Assembly (NCBI RefSeq): GCF_014649735.1
Contig: NZ_BMTP01000001.1
Span: forward strand, 62,001-126,000
DNA: 64,000 bases
Direction of reading: 5' to 3'
DNA from: Streptomyces lavendofoliae
Lineage (GTDB): Bacteria; Actinomycetota; Actinomycetes; Streptomycetales; Streptomycetaceae
The translations under genes and the position numbers were made by a program. The notes beneath the pieces were generated by a model that saw only the letters and a list, made by a program, of their open reading frames with translations, was not told the origin of the DNA and searched no databases. Below, piece after piece: positions 40,592-48,229 of this stretch. How positions within the stretch are numbered: the stretch's first letter is position 1; every line of letters begins with the position of its first letter.

Positions 40592-41407
40592 TCAGGCGCG
40601 CAGCTCCTGCGTACAGCACTTCACGCTGCCGCCGCCCTTGAGCAGCTCGCCCAGGTCGATGCCGAGCGGCTCGAACCCGCGCTCGCGCAGCGGCCGGAAC
40701 AGTCCCACCGCGGCCTGCGGCAGCAGTACGTGCCTGCCGTCGCTCACCGCGTTCAGCCCGAGCGCCGCCGCGTCCTCCTCCTCGGCGATCAAGGCGTCGG
40801 GGAAGAGCCGGCGCAGCACCGAGCGGCTGCCGGGCGAGAACGCGCCGGGGTAGTACATGATCTCGTCGGCCGCGTCGTCCAGGACGCACAGGGCCGTGTC
40901 CAGGTGGTAGTAGCGGGGGTCCACCAGGTCCAGCCCGATCACCGGCCGGCCGAAGAACTCCTGCGCCTCGTCGTGCGACAGCGGACTGGAGCGGAAGCCG
41001 CGCCCCGCCAGGACGTACGTCGAGGTCACCGCGAAGTCGCCCTCACCCTCGTTGACGTGGTCGGGCTCGCGCACGTCGGTGAAGCCGTGCGCGCGGAACC
41101 ACGCCCGGTGCGCCGCGGCCTCGGCGGCGCGCTCGGCGAAGGCGAACCGGGCCCCGAGCACCCGGCCCTCGATGACGGTGGCGCCGTTGGCGGCGAACAC
41201 CATGTCGGGCAGGTCGGCGCGGGGTTCCAGGAGCTCGACGGTGTGGCCGAGCGACAGGTACCGGTCGCGCAGGTCCTCCCACTGGGTGAGGGCGAGCGGC
41301 AGGTCGACCGGCTTCGCGGGGTCCATCCAGGGGTTGATGGAGTACGTCACCCTGAAGTGCGCGGGTGGGCACATCAGGTAGCGGCGGGGTGTTGCGTCAC
41401 GATGCAA
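40592..41407 (-). CDS. ddaH: dimethylarginine dimethylaminohydrolase (dimethylargininase)
   Basis: 271 residues from a TTG at 41407; GAGGAGCC lies at proper spacing upstream and the homologous region (RRYLMCPPAHFRVTYSINPWMDP) starts a few codons on. It is a guanidino-modifying beta/alpha propeller: NPWMDPAKPVD, LPDMVFAANGATVIEG, EGEGDFAVTS, DPRYYHLDTALCVLDD (catalytic His), and the terminal GGGSVKCCTQELRA with the nucleophilic Cys. It converts NG,NG-dimethylarginine to citrulline and dimethylamine, or may act on arginine-like metabolites. The start codon and ribosome-binding site lie in a large hairpin (see 41409-41477) and a palindrome, so translation or transcription is probably regulated. 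Confidence 0.92.
   Translation of the reverse strand: MHRDATPRRYLMCPPAHFRVTYSINPWMDPAKPVDLPLALTQWEDLRDRYLSLGHTVELLEPRADLPDMVFAANGATVIEGRVLGARFAFAERAAEAAAHRAWFRAHGFTDVREPDHVNEGEGDFAVTSTYVLAGRGFRSSPLSHDEAQEFFGRPVIGLDLVDPRYYHLDTALCVLDDAADEIMYYPGAFSPGSRSVLRRLFPDALIAEEEDAAALGLNAVSDGRHVLLPQAAVGLFRPLRERGFEPLGIDLGELLKGGGSVKCCTQELRA
41392..41407. promoter_or_regulatory. TTGC-GCAA palindrome at the ddaH start
   Basis: TTGCGTCACGATGCAA: an 8-nt centre between TTGC and GCAA. The shape resembles Lrp/AsnC-type operators and it covers the TTG start codon of ddaH. Confidence 0.4.
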
Positions 41408-41408
41408 G

Positions 41409-41477
41409 GAAGGCTCCTCACGGACGGCAGGCGCACGATCTGTGCGTGCCTGCCATGGTGCGCCGTGAGGAGCCTTC
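41409..41477 (-). promoter_or_regulatory. large leader hairpin enclosing the ddaH ribosome-binding site
   Basis: GAAGGCTCCTCACGG (41409-41423) is exactly reverse-complementary to 41463-41477, a 15-bp perfect outer stem. Inside, GGCAGGCGCAC (41426-41436) pairs with GTGCG..CCTGCC (42-54 of the same line) with a 2-nt bulge, closing a 5-nt loop. On the minus-strand RNA the outer stem contains GAGGAG, the ribosome-binding site of the TTG-start gene. The region is thus a candidate translational switch or an attenuator. Confidence 0.6.
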
Positions 41478-41516
41478 GCGCAGTGGACCGTACGGGTGAG
41501 TTCACGCCGGCGCTCT

Positions 41517-41693
41517 TCAGGCGCCGCGCGCCGTACGCCCCTCCTTCAGTTTCCGCAGCAACTCCCGCTTCTGCGCGGCCGGGTCGACGCCCCGGCCCGC
41601 GCGTTTGCCGCCGCCGCCGCGCAGGGCGTCGCGGGAGAGGTTCCTGCGGGTGCCGCCGACGCCCAGCATGTTTCCTGCTCCACCACGGGTCAT
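41517..41693 (-). CDS. DUF6243 family small protein
   Basis: 58 residues from ATG 41693: MTRGGAGNMLGVGGTRRNLS, RDALRGGGG, KRAGRGVDPAAQKRELLRKL, KEGRTARGA. The GGAGNMLGVGGTR..LSR.ALRGGG opening and the PAAQKRELL(R)KL helix are the DUF6243 signature known from Streptomyces. It is basic, probably disordered except for the C-terminal helix; function unknown. It is divergent from the TetR gene. The minus-strand promoter (TTGACA, 17 bp, CAATCT) overlaps the left half of the double palindrome, so it is a likely target of that TetR protein. Confidence 0.8.
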   Translation of the reverse strand: MTRGGAGNMLGVGGTRRNLSRDALRGGGGKRAGRGVDPAAQKRELLRKLKEGRTARGA

Positions 41694-41740
41694 GGGTGGG
41701 CTCCCTTCGGTTCGGGCCGTGTCCGTCTCTGACGTCCTCC

Positions 41741-41805
41741 AGATTGAACGAGACGTATCGTCTTGTCAAGAGACGATACGTCTCGCCTCGCCCGACTGCT
41801 AGATT
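41741..41805. promoter_or_regulatory. divergent promoters with double TetR operator
   Basis: GAGACGTATCGTCT (41750-41763) and AGACGATACGTCTC (41771-41784) are perfect inverted copies, 7 nt apart; each is itself palindromic (AGACG-N3-CGTCT). The minus-strand promoter is TTGACA (41769-41764), 17 bp, CAATCT (41746-41741), enclosing the left copy. The plus-strand -10 is TAGATT (41800-41805), 7 nt from the ATG at 41813, with its -35 region inside the right copy. Both promoters would be blocked by one regulator. Confidence 0.75.
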
Positions 41806-41812
41806 GAGCGGC

Positions 41813-42460
41813 ATGGCTGAGACCAAGGCATCCGACTCCAAGACGCCCGACTCCAAGACGCCCGACTCCACGCGCCGCAGCGAACGCTCCCGCCGCGCCA
41901 TCTACGACGCCGCCCTCGCCCTGGTCGGGGAGGTCGGCTACGCCAGGACCACCATCGAGGGCATCGCCGCCCGCGCCGGGGTCGGAAAGCAGACCATCTA
42001 CCGCTGGTGGCCCTCGAAGGCGTCGGTCCTGCTGGAGGCGTTCGTCGACCTGGGCGTCCGGGCCGGCGAGGCGCTCGGCGGCGACGCGGACAGCGTGATC
42101 CCGGACACCGGCGACCTGGAGGCCGACCTGAAGCTCGTGCTGCGGGCCACGGTCGACGAGATGAACGACCCCGGGTACGACGCCCCCTCCCGGGCGCTGG
42201 CCGCCGAGGGCGTGGTCGACCCCGAGCTGGGCGCCCGCTTCGTCGAACAGCTGCTGGAGCCGCAGCTGCGGCTGTACGTCGACCGGCTCTCCGCCGCCCG
42301 GGAGGCCGGCCAGGTCCGCCCGGAGGTCGACCCGCGCATCGCCCTGGAGCTCTTCGTCGGCCCGCTCACCCACCGGTGGCTGCTGCGCACCGCGCCGCTG
42401 ACCCACGCGTACGCCGACAGTCTCGTGGAGTACGCCGTGCGCGGCCTCGCCCCGAGGTGA
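41813..42460 (+). CDS. TetR/AcrR family regulator
   Basis: 215 residues from ATG 41813. It opens with a direct repeat, SKTPDSKTPDSTRR. HTH: RRAIYDAALALVGEVGYARTTIEGIAARAGVGKQTIYRWWPSKASVLLEA (about residues 24-73), with the IYRWWPSK type seen in a large TetR subgroup. The C-terminal domain belongs to the TetR_C_11-like class (LVLRATVDEMNDPGYDAPSRALAAEG...FVEQLLEPQLRLYVDRL). The double palindrome upstream predicts autorepression and control of the DUF6243 gene. The start has no ribosome-binding site and a -10 7 nt away, so it is probably leaderless. Confidence 0.93.
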   Translation: MAETKASDSKTPDSKTPDSTRRSERSRRAIYDAALALVGEVGYARTTIEGIAARAGVGKQTIYRWWPSKASVLLEAFVDLGVRAGEALGGDADSVIPDTGDLEADLKLVLRATVDEMNDPGYDAPSRALAAEGVVDPELGARFVEQLLEPQLRLYVDRLSAAREAGQVRPEVDPRIALELFVGPLTHRWLLRTAPLTHAYADSLVEYAVRGLAPR

Positions 42461-42697
42461 CCCCGCCCGGCCCGGCCCGTGCGCCGTTGCGCGCGCCGCC
42501 CGCGTGCGGCGTGGAGCTCCTCACGCCCGCGGCCCGCACCGGGGGGCGAATCACCGCATAAGCCCCCATCTTCACCGGCCCGGCGGGGTCGGGGGCCTGG
42601 TCACCGCGGTCGGGTTGGGTACTTGGGGTCACCGAAGGCGCAGGATGGTGGGACGATGGCAGGGACCGCAGGGCTCGGCAGAGGTGTGAGGGGATAG

Positions 42698-43435
42698 ATG
42701 GGCGACGGGATCGGCCGCTACCGCGGCACGGAGAACAAACTCGCGCAATGGCTGCGCCGGCGTCCGAAGAAAGCCGCCGTCGAGGCCCCGGGCCGCGAGG
42801 ATCTGCTCCGGGCCGTCGCCGCCGCCGGCCTGCCCCTGGCCCCCGCCGCGTATCCCGTCGGATACCGATGTTCCTGCGAGCGCGTCGGCTGTCCCACCCC
42901 GGCCCGCCATCCCGTGTCCTTCGCCTGGCAGACGCAGTCCACCACCGACCGCGCCCAGATCGAGCGGTGGGCCGAGGGGCAGCCGCAGGCCAACTTCATC
43001 ACCGCGACCGGCATGGTCCACGACGTCCTCGACGTTCCGCTGGAGGCCGGTCGCGCCGCGTTGGAGCGGCTGCTCGGCGAGGGCGTCGACGTCGGACCGG
43101 TCGCCGAGTCCGGGGACGGCCGGATGCTGTTCTTCACCGCCACCCGCGGCACCCCCGAGGACGAGGACGAGTGGTGGCCGTGCGAGCTGGACTGCCACCC
43201 CGAGACGATGGACGAGCACCCGGGGCTGCGCTGGCACTGCCGGGGTTCCTACGTCCTCGTCCCGCCGGCCCGCCTCCCCGGCGAGCTGGGCGTGGACTGG
43301 GTGCGCGGCCCGGAGCACCCTCTGCCGGACCCGCTGACCCTGCTGGAGGCGCTCACCGACGCGTGCGCGCGCCACGCCGACCGGTACGCGGGGCAGGACG
43401 ACCACCACTCGGTGGCCTGGCCGCTCAGCCGCTGA
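42698..43435 (+). CDS. stand-alone prim-pol (bifunctional DNA primase/polymerase N-terminal domain) protein
   Basis: 245 residues, ATG 42698 after GAGGGGATAG. The pattern AAGLPLAPAAYPVGYRCSCERVGCPTPARHPVSFAWQTQSTT (Cys-rich loop, then H.PV.F.W) and AQIERWAEGQPQANFITATGMVHDVLDVPLEAGRAALERL is that of short streptomycete proteins assigned to the Prim-Pol domain. In full archaeo-eukaryotic primases the metal-binding motif is D.D; here the corresponding spot reads VLDVP with only one Asp, so catalysis is doubtful. There is no helicase part and no plasmid genes nearby. Function unknown. Confidence 0.75.
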   Translation: MGDGIGRYRGTENKLAQWLRRRPKKAAVEAPGREDLLRAVAAAGLPLAPAAYPVGYRCSCERVGCPTPARHPVSFAWQTQSTTDRAQIERWAEGQPQANFITATGMVHDVLDVPLEAGRAALERLLGEGVDVGPVAESGDGRMLFFTATRGTPEDEDEWWPCELDCHPETMDEHPGLRWHCRGSYVLVPPARLPGELGVDWVRGPEHPLPDPLTLLEALTDACARHADRYAGQDDHHSVAWPLSR

Positions 43436-43447
43436 CCGGCCGGGGCG

Positions 43448-44449
43448 TCACGAACCCGTCGCCGAGGTCACACCCTGGAGCCGGCCCAGGACCGTCACCT
43501 GGTCCGCCGCCGCACCGGCCGGCTTGACCAGCACCGCCTGACTGGACACCCACTCCTTGGTGAGGGTGCTCCGGACCTCGCCGGTCATCAGGGCCCGCAC
43601 CTCGGGGCTGACCTTCGGCCGGTAGCCCTTGGCCGCCACCTGCCGGTCGTAGAACCGGGTCGCGAAGAAGACCAGGGCGCCGCCGTCGCGTGTCGCCAGA
43701 CCCAGCGGCGCGTAGTCGCCGGTGTCCAGCGGCTGGTCCACGTACTGCGTGGCCAGCCCCGGCCGCTTGGCGACCCTCGCCCGCTCCTCCCGCCACACCG
43801 TGGTGTGCGGTCCGGCCGCGAAGTGTTCCGGCTTGCCGGTGTGGAGGTACGAGGTGTATTCCTCGCTCAGGTTCTTCGGCGCCACCGCCAGCGCGGCGGA
43901 GTCCGGCTCGACCGGCCGTGCCCACCCGTCCTGGTCCGTCGCGAACTCCGGCACCCCGCCGGCGGCCAGGATCTGCAGGTAGGCGACCTCCCACAGCTGC
44001 TCGGGCCCGTTGCGTACGAACACCAGCACCCAGCGCTCGTCGTCCGCGCCCCGGTCGGTGTCCCGGTTGGAGTCGGTGTCCGCGACGAACCAGCGCGGCC
44101 AGCCGGCCTTCTTCGGTATGACGTAACGCGCGTCGGTGAGCCGCAGGGGCCGGTGCGCGGGGTTGCCGCCCGGGCTGGTGATGCTGCGCGACTTCAGCCC
44201 CGCCTGGTTGATCGCCCCCAGCGCGCCGGTGACCCGGCCCGCGTCGAGGGCCGGGTCGAAGGCCTTGTCGGCCGCGTTGTACGCGTCGGTGAACGCCGCG
44301 AGGGCCTTTGCGGCCTCGGCCTTCGTCGCCGCCGGCACGACCTCCAGCTCGCCGTGCACCGTCACGCACCCGCTCGCCGTCAGCGCCAGTACCGCCGCCA
44401 TCGTCGTCGCCACGAGCCCCGCCGCCCGACTCCGACCCAGCCTTCTCAT
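43448..44449 (-). CDS. lipoprotein of unknown function
   Basis: 333 residues from ATG 44449. Lipoprotein signal with lipobox LTASGC (Cys about residue 28). The mature part begins with an acidic-basic helix (AATKAEAAKALAAFTDAYNAADKAFDPALD), then a mixed alpha/beta region with RWFVADTDSNRDTDRGADDERWVLVFVRNGPEQLWEVAYLQI, and a second with GGALVFFATRFYDRQVAAKGY and SSQAVLVKPAG. I recognise it as a conserved actinobacterial cell-surface lipoprotein without known activity. Cell-envelope location is inferred. Confidence 0.8.
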   Translation of the reverse strand: MRRLGRSRAAGLVATTMAAVLALTASGCVTVHGELEVVPAATKAEAAKALAAFTDAYNAADKAFDPALDAGRVTGALGAINQAGLKSRSITSPGGNPAHRPLRLTDARYVIPKKAGWPRWFVADTDSNRDTDRGADDERWVLVFVRNGPEQLWEVAYLQILAAGGVPEFATDQDGWARPVEPDSAALAVAPKNLSEEYTSYLHTGKPEHFAAGPHTTVWREERARVAKRPGLATQYVDQPLDTGDYAPLGLATRDGGALVFFATRFYDRQVAAKGYRPKVSPEVRALMTGEVRSTLTKEWVSSQAVLVKPAGAAADQVTVLGRLQGVTSATGS

Positions 44450-44851
44450 CGGTTGCCTTCTGCTCCTCGACCCCCACTGACCGTCCGAACCCTACCGGGG
44501 ACAGGGACAGCGCGAGCGCCGGGACCAGATACCAGCGCCCACGCCGTGGCCTGAAGGACCGTCGGGTCGGGCCGGAAGTTGCAGACGCCCTTCAGCGGGG
44601 TCCCGTACCAGTCCGGCGGGACGGTGGGCTGACGTCGAACGCCTTGTCCGCCAGGCCGCCCAGGAACCGCGCCTCCTGCAAGTCGTGCACGCCGTACGCC
44701 GGCACGGAGCGGCTCCACCGACCCCGCCTCGCCGGCCGCCGCGCGGTGCGCCGCATCCGGAACACCATCCAGGTCACCGCCGTTTGCGGTGGTTCGCCGG
44801 ATGGTGTCCGGGCGCTGACCGGTGCGCCCCGCCGCGTGCTTCAATGCCCGG
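44450..44851. other. gene-free stretch with one long imperfect hairpin
   Basis: 402 bp between divergent genes (lipoprotein on minus, PhzF-like on plus). The last third holds CCGGAACACCATCC (44757-44770) opposed by GGATGGTGTCCGG (44799-44811; one bulged base) around an inner CACCGC...GCGGTG (44775-44780/44786-44791). No frame reads as a protein; a minus-strand run with WYGTPLKGVCNF near 44590 is not recognisable. Confidence 0.45.
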
Positions 44852-45502
44852 GTGAACACCGCATATGACGTGGTCGCCGTCTTCTGCGGGGGTGACGGCC
44901 GCCACGGCAACCCCCTCGGCGTCGTGCGCGACGGACGGTCCCACCCCGACGAGGCGTCCCGGCAGGCGTTCGCCAAGCGGCTGGGCTTCAGCGAGACCGT
45001 CTTCGTCGACGACCCCGAGCGCGGGGTCGTCGACATCTACACCCCCGGCGTGCGGCTGCCCTTCGCCGGGCACCCCCTCGTGGGCACCGCCTGGCTGCTC
45101 GACCTGGAGGTGCTCAACCCGCCGGCGGGCGAGGTGTGGGCCCGGAGCGACGGCGAGTTCACCTGGATCACGGCCCGCGCGGCGTGGGCCCCGGAACGGA
45201 CGCTGCGCCAGTACGCGTCGGCCGGCGAGGTGGACGCGCTGGACGTGCCGCCGCCCGGCGAGTGGATCTACGCGTGGGCGTGGGAGGACGAGGCGGCCGG
45301 CCGGATCCGGGCGCGGGCCTTCCCCGGGCGGGGCGACGGCATCGACGAGGACGAGGCGACGGGCGCCGCCGCGCTGCTGCTCACCGCCCGGCTGGGGCGG
45401 GCGCTGAACATCACGCAGGGCCGGGGCTCCCAACTGCTGACGGCCCCCGGCCCCGACGGCACGATCGAGCTCGGCGGCCGCGTACGGGAGATCAGGCGCT
45501 GA
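44852..45502 (+). CDS. PhzF family isomerase-like protein (short form)
   Basis: 216 residues from GTG 44852. It begins TAYDVVAVFCGGDGRHGNPLGVV (the F......GNP..VV motif of PhzF), then FAKRLGFSETVFVDD, where the Glu is the family's catalytic residue, YTPGVRLPFAGHPLVGTAWLL, and FPGRGDGIDEDEATGAAALLL. PhzF-type enzymes catalyse proton-transfer isomerisations in secondary metabolism; most are about 260-300 residues, and here the middle part is shorter. Substrate unknown. No phenazine genes in the window. Tail-to-tail overlap of 11 bp with the heme oxygenase gene. Confidence 0.87.
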   Translation: MNTAYDVVAVFCGGDGRHGNPLGVVRDGRSHPDEASRQAFAKRLGFSETVFVDDPERGVVDIYTPGVRLPFAGHPLVGTAWLLDLEVLNPPAGEVWARSDGEFTWITARAAWAPERTLRQYASAGEVDALDVPPPGEWIYAWAWEDEAAGRIRARAFPGRGDGIDEDEATGAAALLLTARLGRALNITQGRGSQLLTAPGPDGTIELGGRVREIRR

Positions 45503-46157
45503 GCGGGAACTCGTCGGCGAGCTGACGGAACACCGCGCCGTTGAAGTCGAAGGCGCGCCGGCACTCGTCGATGATCCGCTGCTTCTCCAGGTCATCGGCG
45601 TCCACCCGGTCGAGCAGCTCGCGGTAGGCCCGCTTGAACGCGGCCGGGTTCGGGATGTGCTCGAAGACGTAGAACCGGACGCCGTCGCCCTTGCGGGCGA
45701 ACCCCCACGTCCGCTCCGCCTTGTCGCGGATGATCTGGCCGCCGGACAGATCGCCGAGGTACCGCGTGTAGTGGTGCGCCACGTATCCCGCGGGCCAGGT
45801 GCGTGCGCACTCCTCGACCCGCGCGGCGTACGCGGCGGTGGCGGGCAGCGGGGCCACGGCGGTACGCCAGCCCGCGCCGCGCAGGTGCGCGAGGTCCCGC
45901 TCCAGCTCCGCGGTGCGGAACAGCTCCGGCTGGACGAACGGCCCGGCGACGGGGTCCTCCCGGAGCGCCTCGGCCGCGCCCTCAAGGGCCCGGTACACGA
46001 ACCACAGCTGCTCGGTGTAGCGGGCGTAGGCGTCCACGCCGAGGCGTCCGCCGAGCAGGTCGCTCATGAAGGTCGAGTTCTCCGCCTCCGTGTGCTGCTG
46101 GTGCGAGGCGGTGCGGATGAGCGTCGAGAACGGGGTGACGGTGCCGCGTACGTCCAA
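45492..46157 (-). CDS. biliverdin-producing heme oxygenase
   Basis: 221 residues starting at TTG 46157, which has GGAGG 6-7 nt upstream; there is no ATG or GTG that keeps the N-terminus right. PFSTLIRTASHQQHTEAENSTF holds the proximal heme-ligand His (about residue 19) in the T..H...E pattern. YTRYLGDLSGGQIIRDKAER carries the distal-helix GDLSGGQ motif, and ENVF-like RFYVFEHIPNP the end of the fold. It opens heme using O2 and an electron donor to give biliverdin, CO and Fe(II), here probably for iron recovery. Cytosolic. No heme transporter is adjacent. Confidence 0.94.
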   Translation of the reverse strand: MDVRGTVTPFSTLIRTASHQQHTEAENSTFMSDLLGGRLGVDAYARYTEQLWFVYRALEGAAEALREDPVAGPFVQPELFRTAELERDLAHLRGAGWRTAVAPLPATAAYAARVEECARTWPAGYVAHHYTRYLGDLSGGQIIRDKAERTWGFARKGDGVRFYVFEHIPNPAAFKRAYRELLDRVDADDLEKQRIIDECRRAFDFNGAVFRQLADEFPLSA

Positions 46158-46289
46158 GGCGGGCCTCCGGGGACCGGGGGGACGGGGTGGGCGGCCGGAA
46201 CCGCCGATACCGCCGATCTTCCTGCCGGGGCGACCCCGAGTCAACCGGTTCCCGACGGTCTGTCGGTAAGTGGCCGCCAGCCCGGATCG

Positions 46290-47147
46290 TCAGGGCAGCG
46301 TCAGGATCTCGGCGCCCGCCTCCGTGACCACCAGCGTGTGCTCGAACTGCGCGGTCCGCTTGCGGTCCTTCGTCACGACCGTCCAGCCGTCGTCCCACAT
46401 GTCGTACTCGTGCGTCCCGAGCGTGAGCATCGGCTCGATCGTGAACGTCATGCCCGGCTGGATGACCGTGGTCGCGTGCGGGGAGTCGTAGTGCGGGATG
46501 ATCAGCCCGGAGTGGAACGAGGAGTTGATCCCGTGCCCGGTGAAGTCGCGCACCACCCCGTAACCGAAGCGCCTGGCGTAGGACTCGATGACCCGGCCGA
46601 TGACGTTGATCTGGCGTCCCGGCTTGACCGCCTTGATCGCCCGGTTGAGCGACTCCCGGGTCCGCTCCACCAGCAGCCGGGACTCCTCGTCGACGTCGCC
46701 GCAGAGGTAGGTGGCGTTGTTGTCGCCGTGGACGCCGCCGATGTACGCCGTCACGTCGAGGTTCACGATGTCGCCGTCGCGCAGCACGGTCGAGTCGGGG
46801 ATGCCGTGGCAGATCACCTCGTTGACCGAGGCGCACAGCGACTTCGGGAAGCCGCGGTAGCCGAGCGTCGACGGGTAGGCGCCGTGGTCGCACATGTACT
46901 CGTGCGCGACCCGGTCCAGCTCGTCGGTGGTCACCCCCGGCGCGATGTGCTTGGCGGCCTCCTCCATCGCCCGGGCGGCGATGCGGCCCGCGACCCGCAT
47001 CCGCTCGATGGTGTCGGCGTCCTGCACCTCCGGACCGGTGTACGGCGCAGGGGCGGGCCTGCCCACGTACTCGGGGCGGCGGATGGATCCGGGAACGGAA
47101 CGGGTGGGGGACAGTTCCCCTGGTACGAGCAGCGACTGGCCAGACAT
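46290..47147 (-). CDS. map: methionine aminopeptidase, type I
   Basis: 285 residues from ATG 47147. Pita-bread fold with all five metal ligands: two Asp in [19 protein letters not shown], His in GHGINSSFH, Glu in FTIEPML and Glu in QFEHTLVV; also [16 protein letters not shown] with the substrate His. The N-terminal extension of ~40 residues ([22 protein letters not shown]) has the PxxP-like motif known from actinobacterial longer type Ic enzymes that bind the ribosome. It removes the initiator Met from new proteins. It is divergent from the 47206 gene. Confidence 0.96.
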   Translation of the reverse strand: MSGQSLLVPGELSPTRSVPGSIRRPEYVGRPAPAPYTGPEVQDADTIERMRVAGRIAARAMEEAAKHIAPGVTTDELDRVAHEYMCDHGAYPSTLGYRGFPKSLCASVNEVICHGIPDSTVLRDGDIVNLDVTAYIGGVHGDNNATYLCGDVDEESRLLVERTRESLNRAIKAVKPGRQINVIGRVIESYARRFGYGVVRDFTGHGINSSFHSGLIIPHYDSPHATTVIQPGMTFTIEPMLTLGTHEYDMWDDGWTVVTKDRKRTAQFEHTLVVTEAGAEILTLP

Positions 47148-47205
47148 GCCAGCGAGTCTAACCAGGCGTCGCGGGGGCACCCTTGCGACAGAGGAAGGAG
47201 CCGAG

Positions 47206-47430
47206 ATGGCCCTGTTCAAGAGGCGCACCGCCGGAAAGGCGGGCGAGTGGTACTACTGCCTGAAACACGGGAAGGTCGAGGAGGGCCCCGAGTGCCGCGC
47301 CGCGGACCGCTTCGGGCCGTACGCGACGCGTGAGGAGGCGGCCCACGCCATGGAGACCGCCCGGGACCGGAACCTCCGGTGGGAGACCGACCCCAAGTGG
47401 CACGACGCGCCCAAGGACGACACACCCTGA
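47206..47430 (+). CDS. small conserved protein of unknown function
   Basis: 74 residues, ATG preceded by [39 protein letters not shown], then [30 protein letters not shown]. The arrangement W.YC..H..VE.G..C...DR.GPY.T..EA.......R is typical of a conserved streptomycete family. The C....H...C spacing could bind a metal, and the rest resembles a SPOR-like strand-helix unit. Cytosolic. Its start is 58 bp from that of the divergent map gene. Confidence 0.8.
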   Translation: MALFKRRTAGKAGEWYYCLKHGKVEEGPECRAADRFGPYATREEAAHAMETARDRNLRWETDPKWHDAPKDDTP

Positions 47431-47533
47431 GGCTCGCGGCGCCCCACGGGGGAGCGGGGAGGGGCGGTACGCGCCCCGCGCTCGCGGCGCGGGCCGGGGC
47501 GCCCGGGCGGGCCGGGGCGGTGGGGCCGCCGGG

Positions 47534-48139
47534 CTACCAGCGCTGCGGCGGCGGGGCCGTCAGGTGGTCGGTCAGGCGCGCCAGCCGGTCCATGAAGCGG
47601 CGGCGGCCCGGCCGGGCGGCCGGCAGGGTGTTCTCGCCGGCCGCCGCGCTCACCAGGTGCTGCACCATGTCGAGGTCCACGTCGTCGGCCTCCGTCACGG
47701 TCAGCGCCTCGTGCGCCAGCCCGTGCACCTCCCGGTCCCCGCCGTCCAGCGACAGCACCGTCGCGCCCGCCCGCCGCGCGTCGTGCACCCGCTCCAGCAG
47801 GGCGTCGTCCGGCCGCTCCGGCGCCACCACCATCAGCGTCTCGCCCCGCCCGGCCGCCTCCAGCCGTCCGAGGCCCACCGCCAGGTGCGCCGGGCCGGCG
47901 GGCCGCGCCCGGTGCCGCACCAGCGTGGGCGCCAGCTCCGGGCGCCCCGACCACGCGGCCTCGTCCACCAGGTGCGCGGCCAGGTGCCACGGCTCGTACC
48001 GCTCCGTCCCCACCAGCAGCAGCCCGCCGCCCCGCGGTACCACCGAGGAGCGCAGCACCCCGGCGAACCGGCGGGCCGCCGCGGGCCACTGCGTACCGTC
48101 CAGCACCTCGCGCAGCAACGCGACTCGTACGGCATCCAT
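47534..48139 (-). CDS. conserved actinobacterial protein, possible SIS-like fold
   Basis: 201 residues from ATG 48139 (MDAVRVALLREVLDGTQWPAAA). Segments LLLVGTERYEPWHLAAHLVDEA, ELAPTLVRHRARPAGPAHLAVGLGRLEAAGRGETLMVVAPER and LLERVHDARRAGATVLSLDGGD alternate beta strands and helices like a sugar-isomerase (SIS) domain. HDARRAGATVLSL resembles the SIS phosphosugar-binding strand-helix, but the Ser/Thr loop is not obvious. It ends with ADDVDLDMVQHLVSAAAGE and a Pro-rich tail. Function unknown. It is divergent from the F420 reductase gene, 90 bp away. Confidence 0.7.
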   Translation of the reverse strand: MDAVRVALLREVLDGTQWPAAARRFAGVLRSSVVPRGGGLLLVGTERYEPWHLAAHLVDEAAWSGRPELAPTLVRHRARPAGPAHLAVGLGRLEAAGRGETLMVVAPERPDDALLERVHDARRAGATVLSLDGGDREVHGLAHEALTVTEADDVDLDMVQHLVSAAAGENTLPAARPGRRRFMDRLARLTDHLTAPPPQRW

Positions 48140-48216
48140 GGCGCCGTATGGTGCCCCTCCCCCGGGGCGCCGCGCGGGCGTTCGGCGTCGCGTCACCCGT
48201 ACGGGGGGCCGCCACG

Positions 48217-48222
48217 TAATGT
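48217..48222 (+). promoter_or_regulatory. -10 hexamer of a likely leaderless promoter (npdG)
   Basis: TAATGT, 7 nt before the ATG at 48230; no ribosome-binding site between. Confidence 0.5.
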
Positions 48223-48229
48223 CGGGCCC

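Noticed and set aside
44446..45036. Minus-strand protein of 196 residues in the gap before the PhzF-like gene
   Set aside because: Mostly antisense to the PhzF gene, with low-complexity Arg/Pro/Gly composition, and it would run through the long hairpin.
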